This document shows, one piece after another, positions 25,103 to 34,411 of a DNA stretch of 64,000 bases. The translations under genes and the position numbers were made by a program. The number at the start of each line of letters is the position of its first letter. The first letter of the stretch is position 1. The notes below the pieces were generated by a model, which saw only the letters and a program-made list of their open reading frames with translations, was not told the DNA's origin and made no database searches. The stretch is taken from assembly GCF_900172215.1 (NCBI RefSeq), contig NZ_FWFP01000005.1, forward strand, positions 310,001-374,000, read 5' to 3'. The DNA comes from Ruegeria meonggei. Its GTDB lineage: Bacteria > Pseudomonadota > Alphaproteobacteria > Rhodobacterales > Rhodobacteraceae.

Positions 25103-25624
25103 CTACTCTTGGGCACAGTTTTCAAGGCGCACGAAAGAGCGAATGTAATCCACCCCAACTTGTTCAAACTCTTGGTTCCTTTCGCGAAAGGCAGACTGCA
25201 GGTGACTTGAAACAGTCTCGCGGTCAATCATTGCTGCCTCCGGGAATCCTAGAGTTTCTTGTATCAAATCCTGTATTTTAGCGATTGCGGCAGTTTCACT
25301 TCCCTCAATATGGTAAGTCTCCAAATCGGATATTTTCCAGATTACTGAAACTGTGGCTTTGCAACCATCAATAGATCGCGAGCTTTCGATATCTTCGCGT
25401 CTCTCCGGTATTGTTTTTTCGATCAAAACGGTTTCAAAAAATGGGACACATGTATGTCGGCCGGGGCGCACCTTTCGCTTTATGCCCCCATCCTTGCCGA
25501 AAACTAGAGCTTCGCTTTCGGGAGGAACTGTAAAAATCCCGCAACCCAGAGTAGGTGGCTGGGCGACGACGCTCAAAGGCAATACCACCACGAAGATCAA
25601 CAAAATTCCGATACGCAAAGCCAC
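25103..25624 (-). CDS. Small SPFH/band-7-like envelope protein
   Basis: 173 residues with an N-terminal hydrophobic segment (about 4-22, ALRIGILLIFVVVLPLSVVAQ) that may be a signal or an anchor. Then a short SPFH-like domain: FTVPPESEALVFGKDG, KVRPGRHTCVPFFETVLIEK, ATVSVIWKISDLETY, QDLIQETLGF. The pattern (PxE-avv-fG, PG-h---P-f--v) is that of prohibitin/HflC-type proteins, but it lacks the usual long C-terminal coiled coil. Base composition is lower in GC than both neighbours, which hints at acquisition. Start ATG/TTG choice is unsure. Confidence 0.55.
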   Translation of the reverse strand: MALRIGILLIFVVVLPLSVVAQPPTLGCGIFTVPPESEALVFGKDGGIKRKVRPGRHTCVPFFETVLIEKTIPERREDIESSRSIDGCKATVSVIWKISDLETYHIEGSETAAIAKIQDLIQETLGFPEAAMIDRETVSSHLQSAFRERNQEFEQVGVDYIRSFVRLENCAQE

Positions 25625-25772
25625 GCTCCTTCAAAATTTTTGCTCGAAAATATACTCCTCTGGTTGCATAGCAATCCTAGAGACCAAGGCCAACCGGCGA
25701 GCCATTTTCGTCAAACCTGTGGTCCAATTCTGTTTTGGGAAAGTGTCAGAAAAGGGCGCAAAATCGCCCCAC

Positions 25773-26486
25773 TCACTTCGTCCTGAATGCTCCGGTCTCG
25801 GTCAGGTTCACCCAAACCCCCTTGGGCGAAATCCGTGTCGTATAGATCAGCTTTTCCACCCCCTGCGCCTGCGCGTCCTCAAAGGCCGCCGCATAGGTCG
25901 GGTCGATATCAGCGGCCAGCGCGAAGCGGTCGCAGTCGGTGCGCTGGACCAGATACAGCAGGATCGCGCGGTGGCCCTGTTTTATCATCGACACAAGCTC
26001 GCCCAGATGTTTGGTGCCGCGGGCAGTGACGCTGTCGGGGAACTCGGCCAGACCGGGTTGGCGTGACAGGGTCACGCATTTGACCTCGACATACGTATCC
26101 GGCAGGCCGGGCTGCGTCAGCAGAAAGTCGATGCGGCTGTTCTGGCCGTACTTCACCTCGGGCTTGACGGTTTCATAGGCGGCCAGTTCCGGGATTTCCT
26201 GCGCCATCAGTGCTGCCCGCAAGGCCCGATTTGGAACGGAGGTATCCACCCCGGTGAAATGGCCGTTTTCATGATCCACGAGCCGCCAACCGAATTTCAG
26301 CTTTTTCTTCGGATCGTCGTTGGGCTCCAGCCAGATTTTCTCGCCGGGTTCGGCCAGTCCCATCATGCTGCCGGGATTGGCGCAATGGGCGGTGATCTCT
26401 TGCCCATCCTCCAGCCTGCAATCCGCCAGAAAGCGTTTGTAGCGGCGGATCAGGCGGGCGGGGACAAGGGGGGTTTCAAAGCGCAT
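25773..26486 (-). CDS. sfsA: SfsA-family DNA/RNA nuclease
   Basis: 237 residues with the full SfsA pattern: RYKRFLADCRLEDG, HCANPGSMMGL, SRIDFLLTQPG and the PD-(D/E)XK-like catalytic core YVEVKCVTL. Originally named sugar fermentation stimulation protein; family members bind or cut nucleic acid. It is divergent from the CinA-domain gene with a 50-base spacer. Confidence 0.92.
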   Translation of the reverse strand: MRFETPLVPARLIRRYKRFLADCRLEDGQEITAHCANPGSMMGLAEPGEKIWLEPNDDPKKKLKFGWRLVDHENGHFTGVDTSVPNRALRAALMAQEIPELAAYETVKPEVKYGQNSRIDFLLTQPGLPDTYVEVKCVTLSRQPGLAEFPDSVTARGTKHLGELVSMIKQGHRAILLYLVQRTDCDRFALAADIDPTYAAAFEDAQAQGVEKLIYTTRISPKGVWVNLTETGAFRTK

Positions 26487-26536
26487 GTCTCAGGGCCTAT
26501 ACCTGCGTCAAGGGTCGATCAAGGGGAGAGCGCGCC

Positions 26537-27259
26537 ATGGCCAATCCAACCGCTGCAATGCTGGTGATCGGGGATGAGATCCTCTCGGGGCGGACCCGCG
26601 ATGCGAACATGCATTACCTGGCGCAGGAACTGACCAAGCACGGCATTGACCTGCAAGAGGTACGGATTGTCAGCGACGATGCCCCTGCTATTGAGGCCGC
26701 TGTAAAGGCGCTGTCCCAGGCCCATGACACGGTGTTCACCAGCGGTGGCATCGGGCCGACCCATGACGATATCACCGCCGATTGCATCGCACGTGCCTTT
26801 GGCGCGCATATCGGTATCCGCGACGATGCACGTGCCCTGCTGCAGGCGCACTACGACAAATCGGGGCTGGAACTGAACGCCGCCCGCCTGCGTATGGCGC
26901 GCATTCCCGACGGGGCGGCGCTGATCGACAATCCGGTCTCGACCGCGCCGGGGTTCACCCTTGAAAACGTCCATGTAATGGCCGGGGTTCCGCTGGTGTT
27001 TCAGGCGATGGTTGCCAGTGTGCTGCCCGGCCTGACTGGGGGCAGCCCTCTTTTGTCGCAAACTTTGCGGGTGGACCGGGGTGAAGGCGACATTGCTGCC
27101 ACCCTTTCGGCGGTGGCAGACGCGTTCGCGGACCTCTCCATTGGCTGCTACCCGTTCCAGATCAACGGTGTCTTTGGTGCCAATGTGGTCGTACGCGGCA
27201 CCGATGGCGCCCGCATTGATGCGGCGACCACCCGGCTTGCGAAAGAGCTTGATCTGTGA
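26537..27259 (+). CDS. Molybdopterin-binding (CinA N-terminal domain) protein
   Basis: 240 residues consisting of a MoaB/MogA-like MoCF domain: MLVIGDEILSGRTRDANMHYLAQEL, the strongly conserved TSGGIGPTHDDITAD, and NPVSTAPGF. The C-terminal nicotinamide-nucleotide amidase domain of full CinA is absent, as in many alphaproteobacteria. The ATG has GGGGAGAG upstream. It is the first gene of a five-gene row where every junction overlaps or abuts (GTGA/ATGA). Confidence 0.88.
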   Translation: MANPTAAMLVIGDEILSGRTRDANMHYLAQELTKHGIDLQEVRIVSDDAPAIEAAVKALSQAHDTVFTSGGIGPTHDDITADCIARAFGAHIGIRDDARALLQAHYDKSGLELNAARLRMARIPDGAALIDNPVSTAPGFTLENVHVMAGVPLVFQAMVASVLPGLTGGSPLLSQTLRVDRGEGDIAATLSAVADAFADLSIGCYPFQINGVFGANVVVRGTDGARIDAATTRLAKELDL

Positions 27260-27984
27260 CCGATAGCTGGTCTGACATTGTCGACGCTACTTGGCCTGCG
27301 GCGCGGTATCAGCGGCTGGGTCCGTTTAAACTGCGCCAGGGGCAGGGCGGCGGCTCTCGCGTGTCTGCGGCGAACGCGCAGGGTTTGGTGACCAACGATG
27401 ATATCAACACGGCCGAGGCTGCGATGCAGGCGATGGGCCAAAAGCACATCTTTTGCCTGTGGCCCGGGGATGAGAGGCTGGATGATCAGTTGAAAAACCG
27501 CGGGTATCAGATTCTGGACCCGGTCAATATCTATACCTGCCCGGTTGATCACCTGACCGATCTACCACTACCCCCGGTGACCGTTTTCACCACCTGGGAG
27601 CCGTTGTCGATCATGCGGGAAATCTGGGCGCAGGGCGGTATAGGTCCGCAACGGCTCGCGGTGATGGAACGGGTGCAGGGTCCTAAAACCGGCCTGTTGA
27701 TACGCCATCAGGATCACCCCGCAGGCACAGGATTTGTGGCCATGCACGATGGTGTTGCCGTGGTACACGCGCTGGAAATTCTGCCCACGCATCGCCGTCA
27801 AGGGCTGGGGCAATGGGCGATGCGCGCCGCGGCCTTTTGGGCACGAGACAATGGCGCACACACCCTTGGCGTAATTTGCACCAAGGCAAATGCGGGGGCC
27901 AACGGGCTTTATCGCACGCTCGGGATGGAGATCGCCGGAGAATACCATTACCGTCAGCTTGTCCAAGGAGAGAGCCCGACGTGA
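27256..27984 (+). CDS. GNAT-family N-acetyltransferase
   Basis: 242 residues, GTG start overlapping the previous stop. The C-terminal half (about 140-235) is a GNAT domain with the acetyl-CoA loop in ALEILPTHRRQGLGQWAMRAA, followed by TLGVICTKANAGANGLYRTLGM. The N-terminal half has no recognised motif. The acceptor is unknown. Translation is coupled to both neighbours. Confidence 0.82.
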   Translation: MTDSWSDIVDATWPAARYQRLGPFKLRQGQGGGSRVSAANAQGLVTNDDINTAEAAMQAMGQKHIFCLWPGDERLDDQLKNRGYQILDPVNIYTCPVDHLTDLPLPPVTVFTTWEPLSIMREIWAQGGIGPQRLAVMERVQGPKTGLLIRHQDHPAGTGFVAMHDGVAVVHALEILPTHRRQGLGQWAMRAAAFWARDNGAHTLGVICTKANAGANGLYRTLGMEIAGEYHYRQLVQGESPT

Positions 27985-28553
27985 CCGACCAAACCCTGCC
28001 TACCGCACTGAATCTGCCCATGGCAGATACCCTGCCGCCCGAGACGCAAAAGTACTTTGATATCTGCGTGGAAAAACTGGGCTTTGTGCCAAATGTCCTG
28101 CGGGCTTATGCGTTCGACATCGAAAAGCTGAACGGTTTCACGGCGATGTATAACGATCTGATGCTGGCCGAAAGCGGACTGAGCAAACTGGAACGCGAAA
28201 TGATCGCAGTTGTGGTGTCGGCGATCAACAAGTGCTTTTATTGCCTTGTGGCGCATGGTGCCGCTGTTCGGCAGTTATCTGGAAATCCTCAGCTGGGTGA
28301 GATGTTGGTGATGAATTACCGGGTTGCCCCGCTGGACAGCCGTCAGAGGGCGATGCTGGATTTCGCCGCCAAAATGACCACGGCCAGTACCGAGATCGAA
28401 GAGCACGACCGCCAGCGCCTGCGCGATGCAGGTTTCAAGGACCGCGACATCTGGGACATTGCCAACGTGGCCGGATTTTTCAACATGTCGAACCGGGTTG
28501 CCAGTGCCACGGCGATGGCTCCGAACGACGAATATCATACGCAGGCCCGATGA
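27981..28553 (+). CDS. AhpD-like peroxidase-related protein
   Basis: 190 residues from the GTG at 27981, overlapping the GNAT stop by 4 bases with AAGGAGAG upstream; a longer open frame back to 27813 is out of phase with the GNAT gene and is rejected. Carboxymuconolactone decarboxylase/AhpD fold: LSKLEREMIAVVVSAINKCFYCLVAHG contains the E...CxxC..H redox motif. It matches the family named uncharacterised peroxidase-related enzyme (about 180-190 residues). Probably reduces peroxides or disulphides in the cytoplasm. Confidence 0.85.
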   Translation: MTDQTLPTALNLPMADTLPPETQKYFDICVEKLGFVPNVLRAYAFDIEKLNGFTAMYNDLMLAESGLSKLEREMIAVVVSAINKCFYCLVAHGAAVRQLSGNPQLGEMLVMNYRVAPLDSRQRAMLDFAAKMTTASTEIEEHDRQRLRDAGFKDRDIWDIANVAGFFNMSNRVASATAMAPNDEYHTQAR

Positions 28554-29452
28554 TCCGACAGATTGCCCTCTGCCTGTGCCTGCTGACCACCCCGGTTGTG
28601 GCGCAAGACCTGACGCTGCCATCTGGGGCACGACAGATCAGTGATCGTGTCAGCCCGCTGGACAGTTATGATCTGCCAACAGGTCCGTATGCCGAGGGTC
28701 AAGTGCCCGCGCGCTCGGTCGAAGGGCGGGTCGAGCAGTTGACCTGGCGGTTGCAATCGGGGTCCAGCACGACGTTGCAATTGCTGGCACCGCTGCGCGA
28801 TCAGATCACGGCGCAGGGATATGACGTTCTGTTTGAATGCGAGGCCCGCGTTTGTGGTGGCTTTGATTTCCGCTTCGGGACTGAGGTTGTCCCGACCCCC
28901 GATATGTATGTGGCCATTCAGGACTATCGCTTTTTGTCTGCCACCCGTGGGGACGAGGTTCTGAGCTTGCTTGTCAGCCGCAACGCACCTGATGGCTATG
29001 TGCAGATGGTCCGGGTCACCCCGGTTGATGGCGAAACCCCGCCACCGCTGGTGATCGAAGAAAACGTCAGTCAGCCAGGTGACCTGCTGTCAGTACTTGA
29101 ACAGAACGGGCATATCATTCTGGACGATCTGCATTTTCGCACCGGTGAGATGACGCTTGGCGTGGGACCGTTTACGTCTTTGGCGCTGATTTCGGGGTTT
29201 CTGTCCGACAACCCGGGAACTCGTCTGGCGCTAGTGGGACATACGGACGACACCGGCGCGCTGGATGCCAATATCTCGGTCAGCACCGGACGCGCGCAGG
29301 CCGTGCGGGCGCGCCTGATCGAAAAATACGGCGTTGCCGCCGCTCGGGTCGAGGCGCGTGGCATCGGGTATCTGGCTCCGCTGACCTCAAACGCGACGCC
29401 TGAAGGACGCGACGAAAACCGTCGGGTCGAAGCTGTTTTGTTGGTTAACTAA
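28550..29452 (+). CDS. OmpA-family periplasmic/outer-membrane protein
   Basis: 300 residues, ATGA overlap with the previous gene. Signal peptide about 1-18 (MIRQIALCLCLLTTPVVA). The first 180 mature residues are of unknown fold with two Cys (FECEARVCGGF). The C-terminal 110 residues are an OmpA peptidoglycan-binding domain: NPGTRLALVGHTDDTGALD, STGRAQAVRARLIEKYGV, ARGIGYLAP, ENRRVEAVL. It ends the five-gene row and would be its only envelope member. Confidence 0.87.
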   Translation: MIRQIALCLCLLTTPVVAQDLTLPSGARQISDRVSPLDSYDLPTGPYAEGQVPARSVEGRVEQLTWRLQSGSSTTLQLLAPLRDQITAQGYDVLFECEARVCGGFDFRFGTEVVPTPDMYVAIQDYRFLSATRGDEVLSLLVSRNAPDGYVQMVRVTPVDGETPPPLVIEENVSQPGDLLSVLEQNGHIILDDLHFRTGEMTLGVGPFTSLALISGFLSDNPGTRLALVGHTDDTGALDANISVSTGRAQAVRARLIEKYGVAAARVEARGIGYLAPLTSNATPEGRDENRRVEAVLLVN

Positions 29453-29622
29453 CCGCAGAGAAATGGCGCTTAACGCCGACTCGAAGTGACCTGGCACCCA
29501 TGGGTATCGTAAATGGCAAAAAAGACCAGCACATAGGCCCGGGTCGTTGTGGAGCACCGAGGGAGAATATTTTTATTTGCAGTGGGAAACGCTAACTGGT
29601 TCGCAGCCATTCCGACGCCAAT

Positions 29623-30927
29623 TTAGATGTCACGGCGTCTTAAGTGGCGCGCAAACAAACCGTTAGTTCTGATCCATTCTGCGTATTTCCGGTAGTCTTC
29701 ATCTGCCATCAAATGTTTTTCTTCTGTCTTGGCGCGTGCGAAATACACAGCGTTTACGCCCAGCAACAAAATACAGCTCTGTATCGCTGCAGTAGTGCCC
29801 ATAACTGAAAGAAATGGCATGTAGACCATCCACCACATGAGGTTCTTGGACAAATAGGCAGGGTGCTTAACATAGCGGAACGGGCCGGTCGTGATGATCC
29901 CGCGATGTGTCAAGTTCGAGAATCTGATTCCAAATGCAACCGTAGCCCAAGCGTAGGTTGCCGCCAGCAATAAGATAACGCTACCCCACAGGATCAAAAC
30001 CGTAGGTTGATCGGCCAACCAAACCCCCCATTCTTGTGTCCCTCCGCGATAGTCAAGCGGTCCGCCGGAGTGCATTATCACGAATGGAGGGTAGCAAATC
30101 AAAGCTGCAACCCAACCAGATAGAAACGGGTTTGCAGATCTGATGTGCGAGTCGAGAACTTTGAATGTGCAAACATACCCGATGGTCCCGATACACACAT
30201 CCACAAGAAACGAAACTTGGACAAGATACAGAATGATCAGAACCGGCTCACCAAATACCCGATCCAAGTTGGAATTGACCACTGAGTGCACAATCATCGG
30301 CAGGATCGAGACCATAAACGCGAGAAAGAACCCTTTGACCAGCCACGCCCTGCAATGGTCCTTAACATATGTCATATCCACGGCAGAAAACTGAAAAGTA
30401 ACAAACTTCCCAAAATGCCAAAGCTCGTCACGCGGCTCGATCATGTGCCGGGTTGTGAAGGCGATGTACACGGGTGAAAACACCCATAGAAAAGGAAATA
30501 CAAGTGCCGTCAGAGCCCGGACAATTTGATACTTGGATGTGTCATAAGTTGGGATAATCTGGTAGGCTAGCGCGATGACAAAAAGAGTTGCCCCAAGGCC
30601 CAAAGTTTTGGTGATCGTAATCGAAGCTACTTCAGATCGTTGGCGATTCAGTCCGTAATCCAAGCCGGTGGACGATCTCAAATGGGCTTTATCCAACAGT
30701 ATTGTCGATGCAATCATTGGGATTGCGGCCCCGGACATTAGCAGAAAAATGGACTGAGGCAGCGTTGTGTCGAAATAGATGGCAGCGGTAATTGCACCGA
30801 ATAGTGCAACTACGCCAATTAGCCCGGTCACCTCGCTTACGGCAGACGCGGGGCGCGTTGATGGCGCCGAATCAGTGCCAAGTTCGGATTGTCCGGCATT
30901 GTAGTCGGTTCGAACCGCTGTACGCAT
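29623..30927 (-). CDS. Multi-pass membrane protein with isoprenylcysteine-methyltransferase-like C-terminus
   Basis: 434 residues from the ATG at 30927; a GTG at 30981 would give 452 but has no ribosome-binding site. About nine or ten hydrophobic segments. The C-terminal part carries the ICMT/PEMT/NnrU-type motif: RGIITTGPFRYVKHPAYLSKN, then AKTEEKHLMADEDYRKYAEW with the E-E-xx-L....Y..Y pattern that contacts SAM and substrate in this superfamily. The substrate is unknown, and the first 250 residues are not recognised. Base composition is lower in GC than the flanks, suggesting transfer. About 170 empty bases separate it from the OmpA gene. Confidence 0.72.
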   Translation of the reverse strand: MRTAVRTDYNAGQSELGTDSAPSTRPASAVSEVTGLIGVVALFGAITAAIYFDTTLPQSIFLLMSGAAIPMIASTILLDKAHLRSSTGLDYGLNRQRSEVASITITKTLGLGATLFVIALAYQIIPTYDTSKYQIVRALTALVFPFLWVFSPVYIAFTTRHMIEPRDELWHFGKFVTFQFSAVDMTYVKDHCRAWLVKGFFLAFMVSILPMIVHSVVNSNLDRVFGEPVLIILYLVQVSFLVDVCIGTIGYVCTFKVLDSHIRSANPFLSGWVAALICYPPFVIMHSGGPLDYRGGTQEWGVWLADQPTVLILWGSVILLLAATYAWATVAFGIRFSNLTHRGIITTGPFRYVKHPAYLSKNLMWWMVYMPFLSVMGTTAAIQSCILLLGVNAVYFARAKTEEKHLMADEDYRKYAEWIRTNGLFARHLRRRDI

Positions 30928-31054
30928 TCTGCCTGCCTCATCACCAATCAAGCGGTATACTGCCAAGGGCTTTAAATACACTGCTGCTTGAGTATTGATT
31001 TTATTCGTTTAAACAGCATTCCTTTGAGTTTGCTGCCCTGGTTTTCTTACCTTA

Positions 31055-31966
31055 TTAACTCGCCCAGTCCATCAGACCTTTATTTGCAAAGGACTCGACC
31101 AAGAAATCTATGAATGCCCTCACCTTCGGTTGCGTAAACCGGCCCGGCGGGTAGACAGCGTAAACGCCCTGTACCTCATCGGGCAGCGACGGCATCGCAT
31201 CCACAACCTGCCCTGTTTTCAAGGCGTCGGCGTATAAGTAGCTGGGCAGATACGCGATCCCAAGACCTGATGTGGCCGCGTTCAGCAGCGATTGCCCGTC
31301 ATTCACGCTCAGCCAGCCAGCAGTGCGGACCTGACGCTTTTCGCCAGAAGGCGCAGTCAGTTTCCAGACATTGCCAGACGACTGGCTGGAGTAATGCAGC
31401 AGCTTGTGTTCGTTCAGATCGTCGATCTTCTGCGGGCGCCCGAATTTCTCAATATAGCTAGGCGCGGCGACCATCCGTTTGACTGTATCGGTCAACTTGC
31501 GCGCGCGCAGGGTGCTGTCTTCCAGCTCACCAATGCGCACGGCAACGTCAAACCCTTCGGAAATCAGCTCAACATAGCGGTTGTTCAACACCATGTTCAC
31601 AGTGATATCCGGATAGGCCGCCAGGAAATCGGACAGGACCGGAGACAGGTGATTGACGCCAAAATCCGTTGCGACGCTGATCCGCAGCAGACCCGAAGGT
31701 GCTGATTGCATCGAGGTGACCAGCGCATCGGCTTCGCCTGCGTCATTCAGAACACGGCGCGCGCGGTCGTAGTAAGCCAGACCGATTTCGGTTGGAGAAA
31801 CACGCCGGGTTGTTCTGTTAAGCAGCCGCGCACCCAACCGCGCCTCAAGGCTCGATACGTGCTTTGACACGGCCGATTTGGAGATGCCCATTTTCTTGGC
31901 CGCATCGGTGAAGCCACCCTGGTCCACCACATTGGCAAAGGCTTCCATTTCGGTCAGTCGATCCAT
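31055..31966 (-). CDS. LysR-family transcriptional regulator
   Basis: 303 residues from the ATG at 31966 (MDRLTEMEAFANVVDQGGFTDAA). Winged HTH at about 4-60 (KKMGISKSAVSKHVSSLEARLGARLLNRTTR) and a two-lobed effector domain from about 90. The HTH and the following VSPTEIGLAYYDRARRVL match the large LTTR branch with short effector pockets. It is divergent from a DUF4399 gene across 228 bases; that gene is a possible target, but no operator is evident. Confidence 0.9.
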   Translation of the reverse strand: MDRLTEMEAFANVVDQGGFTDAAKKMGISKSAVSKHVSSLEARLGARLLNRTTRRVSPTEIGLAYYDRARRVLNDAGEADALVTSMQSAPSGLLRISVATDFGVNHLSPVLSDFLAAYPDITVNMVLNNRYVELISEGFDVAVRIGELEDSTLRARKLTDTVKRMVAAPSYIEKFGRPQKIDDLNEHKLLHYSSQSSGNVWKLTAPSGEKRQVRTAGWLSVNDGQSLLNAATSGLGIAYLPSYLYADALKTGQVVDAMPSLPDEVQGVYAVYPPGRFTQPKVRAFIDFLVESFANKGLMDWAS

Positions 31967-32194
31967 TCTCGTACCTCGGGTATTTGATCTCAACCTGACT
32001 ATGGCGACCAATCTGGGCGGAAACTGGGCGGACATGGGATAATATCAGGGATTTGAATTGGATCGTTTGCAGATGGGAAACGCCGAAACAATGGTTTCCA
32101 AGTTGGCCACAAGCCCGGCTGTGTTGGGAATTTCGGCTTTCCGGCGCAGATATGCTAGAAGGAGAATGGCAAATTTGTGACCACGGAGGAGATC

Positions 32195-32635
32195 ATGAGA
32201 GCCTTATTTTCCATTGCCACCTTATGCCTGTGCGCAACGCTTGCACTGGCCGGGGGTGAGACGCTGTCTAACCCAGATGCGAAGGTCTATTTTGTAAAGC
32301 TCGCGGATGGGGATACCGTCCAATCGCCCGTGACCGTGGTATTTGGCCTCAGTGGTATGGGTGTGGCCCCTGCCGGGACCGAAAAAGAAAACACCGGTCA
32401 CCATCATTTGCTGATCGATCGCCCGCCGATTGGACAGGGTGAAGATGGCGCGGATGAGCTGGCATATGGCCTGCCCGCAGACGACAATCATATGCATTTT
32501 GGTGGCGGCCAGACCGAGGTCACGCTGGAGTTGCCCTCTGGTGAACATACGCTGCAGCTGGTGCTGGGTGATGCCGGGCATGTGCCCCATGCCACTCCGA
32601 TCGTGTCCGAAGTGATTACCATCACCGTAGAGTAA
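32195..32635 (+). CDS. DUF4399 periplasmic protein
   Basis: 146 residues from the ATG at 32195, with GGAGG a few bases upstream. Signal peptide about 1-19 (ALFSIATLCLCATLALA). The mature domain is DUF4399: VYFVKLADGDTVQSPVTVVFGLSGMGV, NTGHHHLLID with a His triplet, and DDNHMHFGGGQTEVTLEL, ending in DAGHVPH. The many His suggest metal binding, though the function of the family is unknown to me. Divergent from the LysR gene. Confidence 0.85.
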   Translation: MRALFSIATLCLCATLALAGGETLSNPDAKVYFVKLADGDTVQSPVTVVFGLSGMGVAPAGTEKENTGHHHLLIDRPPIGQGEDGADELAYGLPADDNHMHFGGGQTEVTLELPSGEHTLQLVLGDAGHVPHATPIVSEVITITVE

Positions 32636-32646
32636 CCTGCAGCTCA

Positions 32647-33930
32647 TCAGGTTGAGGTCTTTTGGTCCAGCGCGTCCGGTTTGCCGGGTGTGTCCACCAG
32701 TGTCAGGATCACGAAGATTGCCAAAAAACTGCCCAACGCGATAACAATCACGGCCCAGGTGGCGCTGTTGGTATGAGCAAGCGCCGCCAACCCAATCGAA
32801 AATACGATGATCGCCAGGCGCGCTATGGTTTTGGAAACAGCTTGGGCCGTGATTCGCTGGGCGGGCGGGGCGATGTCCATGAAATACAGCGTTCGCGCGC
32901 TGCCCAACCCGGTGACAGCGATCGTCGCAACAAATAGCGATGCAGCGTGCAGGTGAATAGTATGGTCCAGTCCTTTTGCGTGCAGAATGATCAGGCACAG
33001 GCCCGATATTGCCACCATCGCCGAGCTTGCAATCATAACGCGCCGGGTGGAAACCTCATTCAGGGCGCGCCACATCGGAGCCGCCACCAACAGCGCTGCT
33101 GCAGATGATGCGACCAAAGCGGTCAGACCGCTGGTCGAACTGTGATGCGCCTCAGCCGCGATCAGGGCGAAAAATGGCACGGACAGCCCGGCCAGGACAA
33201 AGGCCAGCCGGACAAGGATGTATTTGCGAAACCATGCCTCGGACAAAAGAGTTGCGGCATTGCGCCAGAACTCAGGTGTTGAACGGACCGGGGCGAGCTT
33301 GCCTGCTGCGTTAGTCCCTTTGGTATTTTCGTGCAGGGAAATCACGACCAAGGCCGACAGGACAAAGCAGACGGCGCCAAACCCCACGACCAGACTGTGG
33401 CGGGTCAGGGCGGGGGCGTCCTGTGACAGCTGATGCAAGAGCAGAACAACCGCGATGGTTGCCGCCCCACCGATGGCCTTTTGCCAGTAACTCACACGCA
33501 TGCGGTCTTGGGAGGGTAGATTGTCGCCCAGAAACTCCAGAATCATCAGGCTTTTGATCTCTTCCAGTATACCGATCACAAAGATTCCCACGACAAACGC
33601 CAACACGATTGTCGATTTGCCGCCATACAGAACCACCAGGACCACCGCGATGAAACAGGTGGCCATCATCAGATCCAGCTGCGCCAAAGCTGTTTTTTTG
33701 CGGGGTAGTCTGGCGATGGCTCCGGGGGCGAACAGGTCGGCCAGCGTACCTGCAGCATGGCGGATTGACACAAGCATCCCCGCCAAAAAGATCGGCAGTT
33801 CCATCGACACAGCCAGGAACGTCAGCGCGATGGGCGGGCTGGCCATTGACCAGGCCATGACCGACAATGCGCCTTGCCCAGTCATCAGCGGAACGTTGCG
33901 GTGATCAGATTGACGCGGGTGTTCCTCCAT
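32647..33930 (-). CDS. MFS-type transporter, twelve helices
   Basis: 427 residues with about 12 hydrophobic segments in two groups of six, joined by a polar loop near 205-235 (SLHENTKGTNAAGKLAPVRST). The loop after helix 2 (HAAGTLADLFAPGAIARLPRKK) resembles the MFS inter-helix 2-3 basic motif. Some resemblance to PucC/BCD-type carriers, but there are no photosynthesis genes nearby, so I do not assign a substrate. Convergent with the DUF4399 gene (11 bases between stops). Confidence 0.75.
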   Translation of the reverse strand: MEEHPRQSDHRNVPLMTGQGALSVMAWSMASPPIALTFLAVSMELPIFLAGMLVSIRHAAGTLADLFAPGAIARLPRKKTALAQLDLMMATCFIAVVLVVLYGGKSTIVLAFVVGIFVIGILEEIKSLMILEFLGDNLPSQDRMRVSYWQKAIGGAATIAVVLLLHQLSQDAPALTRHSLVVGFGAVCFVLSALVVISLHENTKGTNAAGKLAPVRSTPEFWRNAATLLSEAWFRKYILVRLAFVLAGLSVPFFALIAAEAHHSSTSGLTALVASSAAALLVAAPMWRALNEVSTRRVMIASSAMVAISGLCLIILHAKGLDHTIHLHAASLFVATIAVTGLGSARTLYFMDIAPPAQRITAQAVSKTIARLAIIVFSIGLAALAHTNSATWAVIVIALGSFLAIFVILTLVDTPGKPDALDQKTST

Positions 33931-34021
33931 CGCCTGAGTTCACGTCAGGAGCAGAGATTTGGCAAGGGTTCGGATGCGGCAAGAACAGGCGAGCAGCGAT
34001 AACCGGCGCCCGGCGAGCGCC

Positions 34022-34411
34022 TTATGCGGCGCTGGGCAAAAGGAAAATGCCACGCGCCATGGTCGAATGCAGCCGATCTTGTGAATACCATTGTTCGAGG
34101 ACGGTTTTGCGCATCACGTCGGGATTGTCCGATACAAAGCGATCAAAGCTCTCTGCCGGAGTCCGTGCCAGTCGTTCAGCAATCAAACTCATGAAGGCAT
34201 ATGTGATCGTCAGGTTGAACTTGTCCGGCGCGCCTGCATTCTCCGCCAGTGCGCGAATGCCTTTGGCATATACAGCGGCGGCATCGATAAAGTCATATTT
34301 GAGCAACAGATCATATGCCACTTGCACATGTTCGCGGTGACCAAACATTGTGTTGTCAATCGCATGGGTTTCAAACGTTTGGGTGAGCCTGGAGACCTGT
34401 GGCGCGTTCAT
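34022..34411 (-). CDS. Conserved hypothetical protein (FGHREHVQVA family)
   Basis: 129 residues from the ATG at 34411 (AGGAGG upstream), overlapping the RHH-like gene by 4 bases. Helical cytoplasmic protein with the block MFGHREHVQVAYDLLLKYDF and later FNLTITYAFMSLIAERL; I have seen this H-x-E-H-x-x-V-A-x-x-L pattern in an uncharacterised family. The His/Glu residues (HREH) may bind a metal. Function unknown. Second gene of a two-gene operon. Confidence 0.7.
   Translation of the reverse strand: MNAPQVSRLTQTFETHAIDNTMFGHREHVQVAYDLLLKYDFIDAAAVYAKGIRALAENAGAPDKFNLTITYAFMSLIAERLARTPAESFDRFVSDNPDVMRKTVLEQWYSQDRLHSTMARGIFLLPSAA

Noticed and set aside
32647-33930. PucC-type bacteriochlorophyll transporter
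   Set aside because: Only general MFS features are clear and no photosynthesis gene is near.
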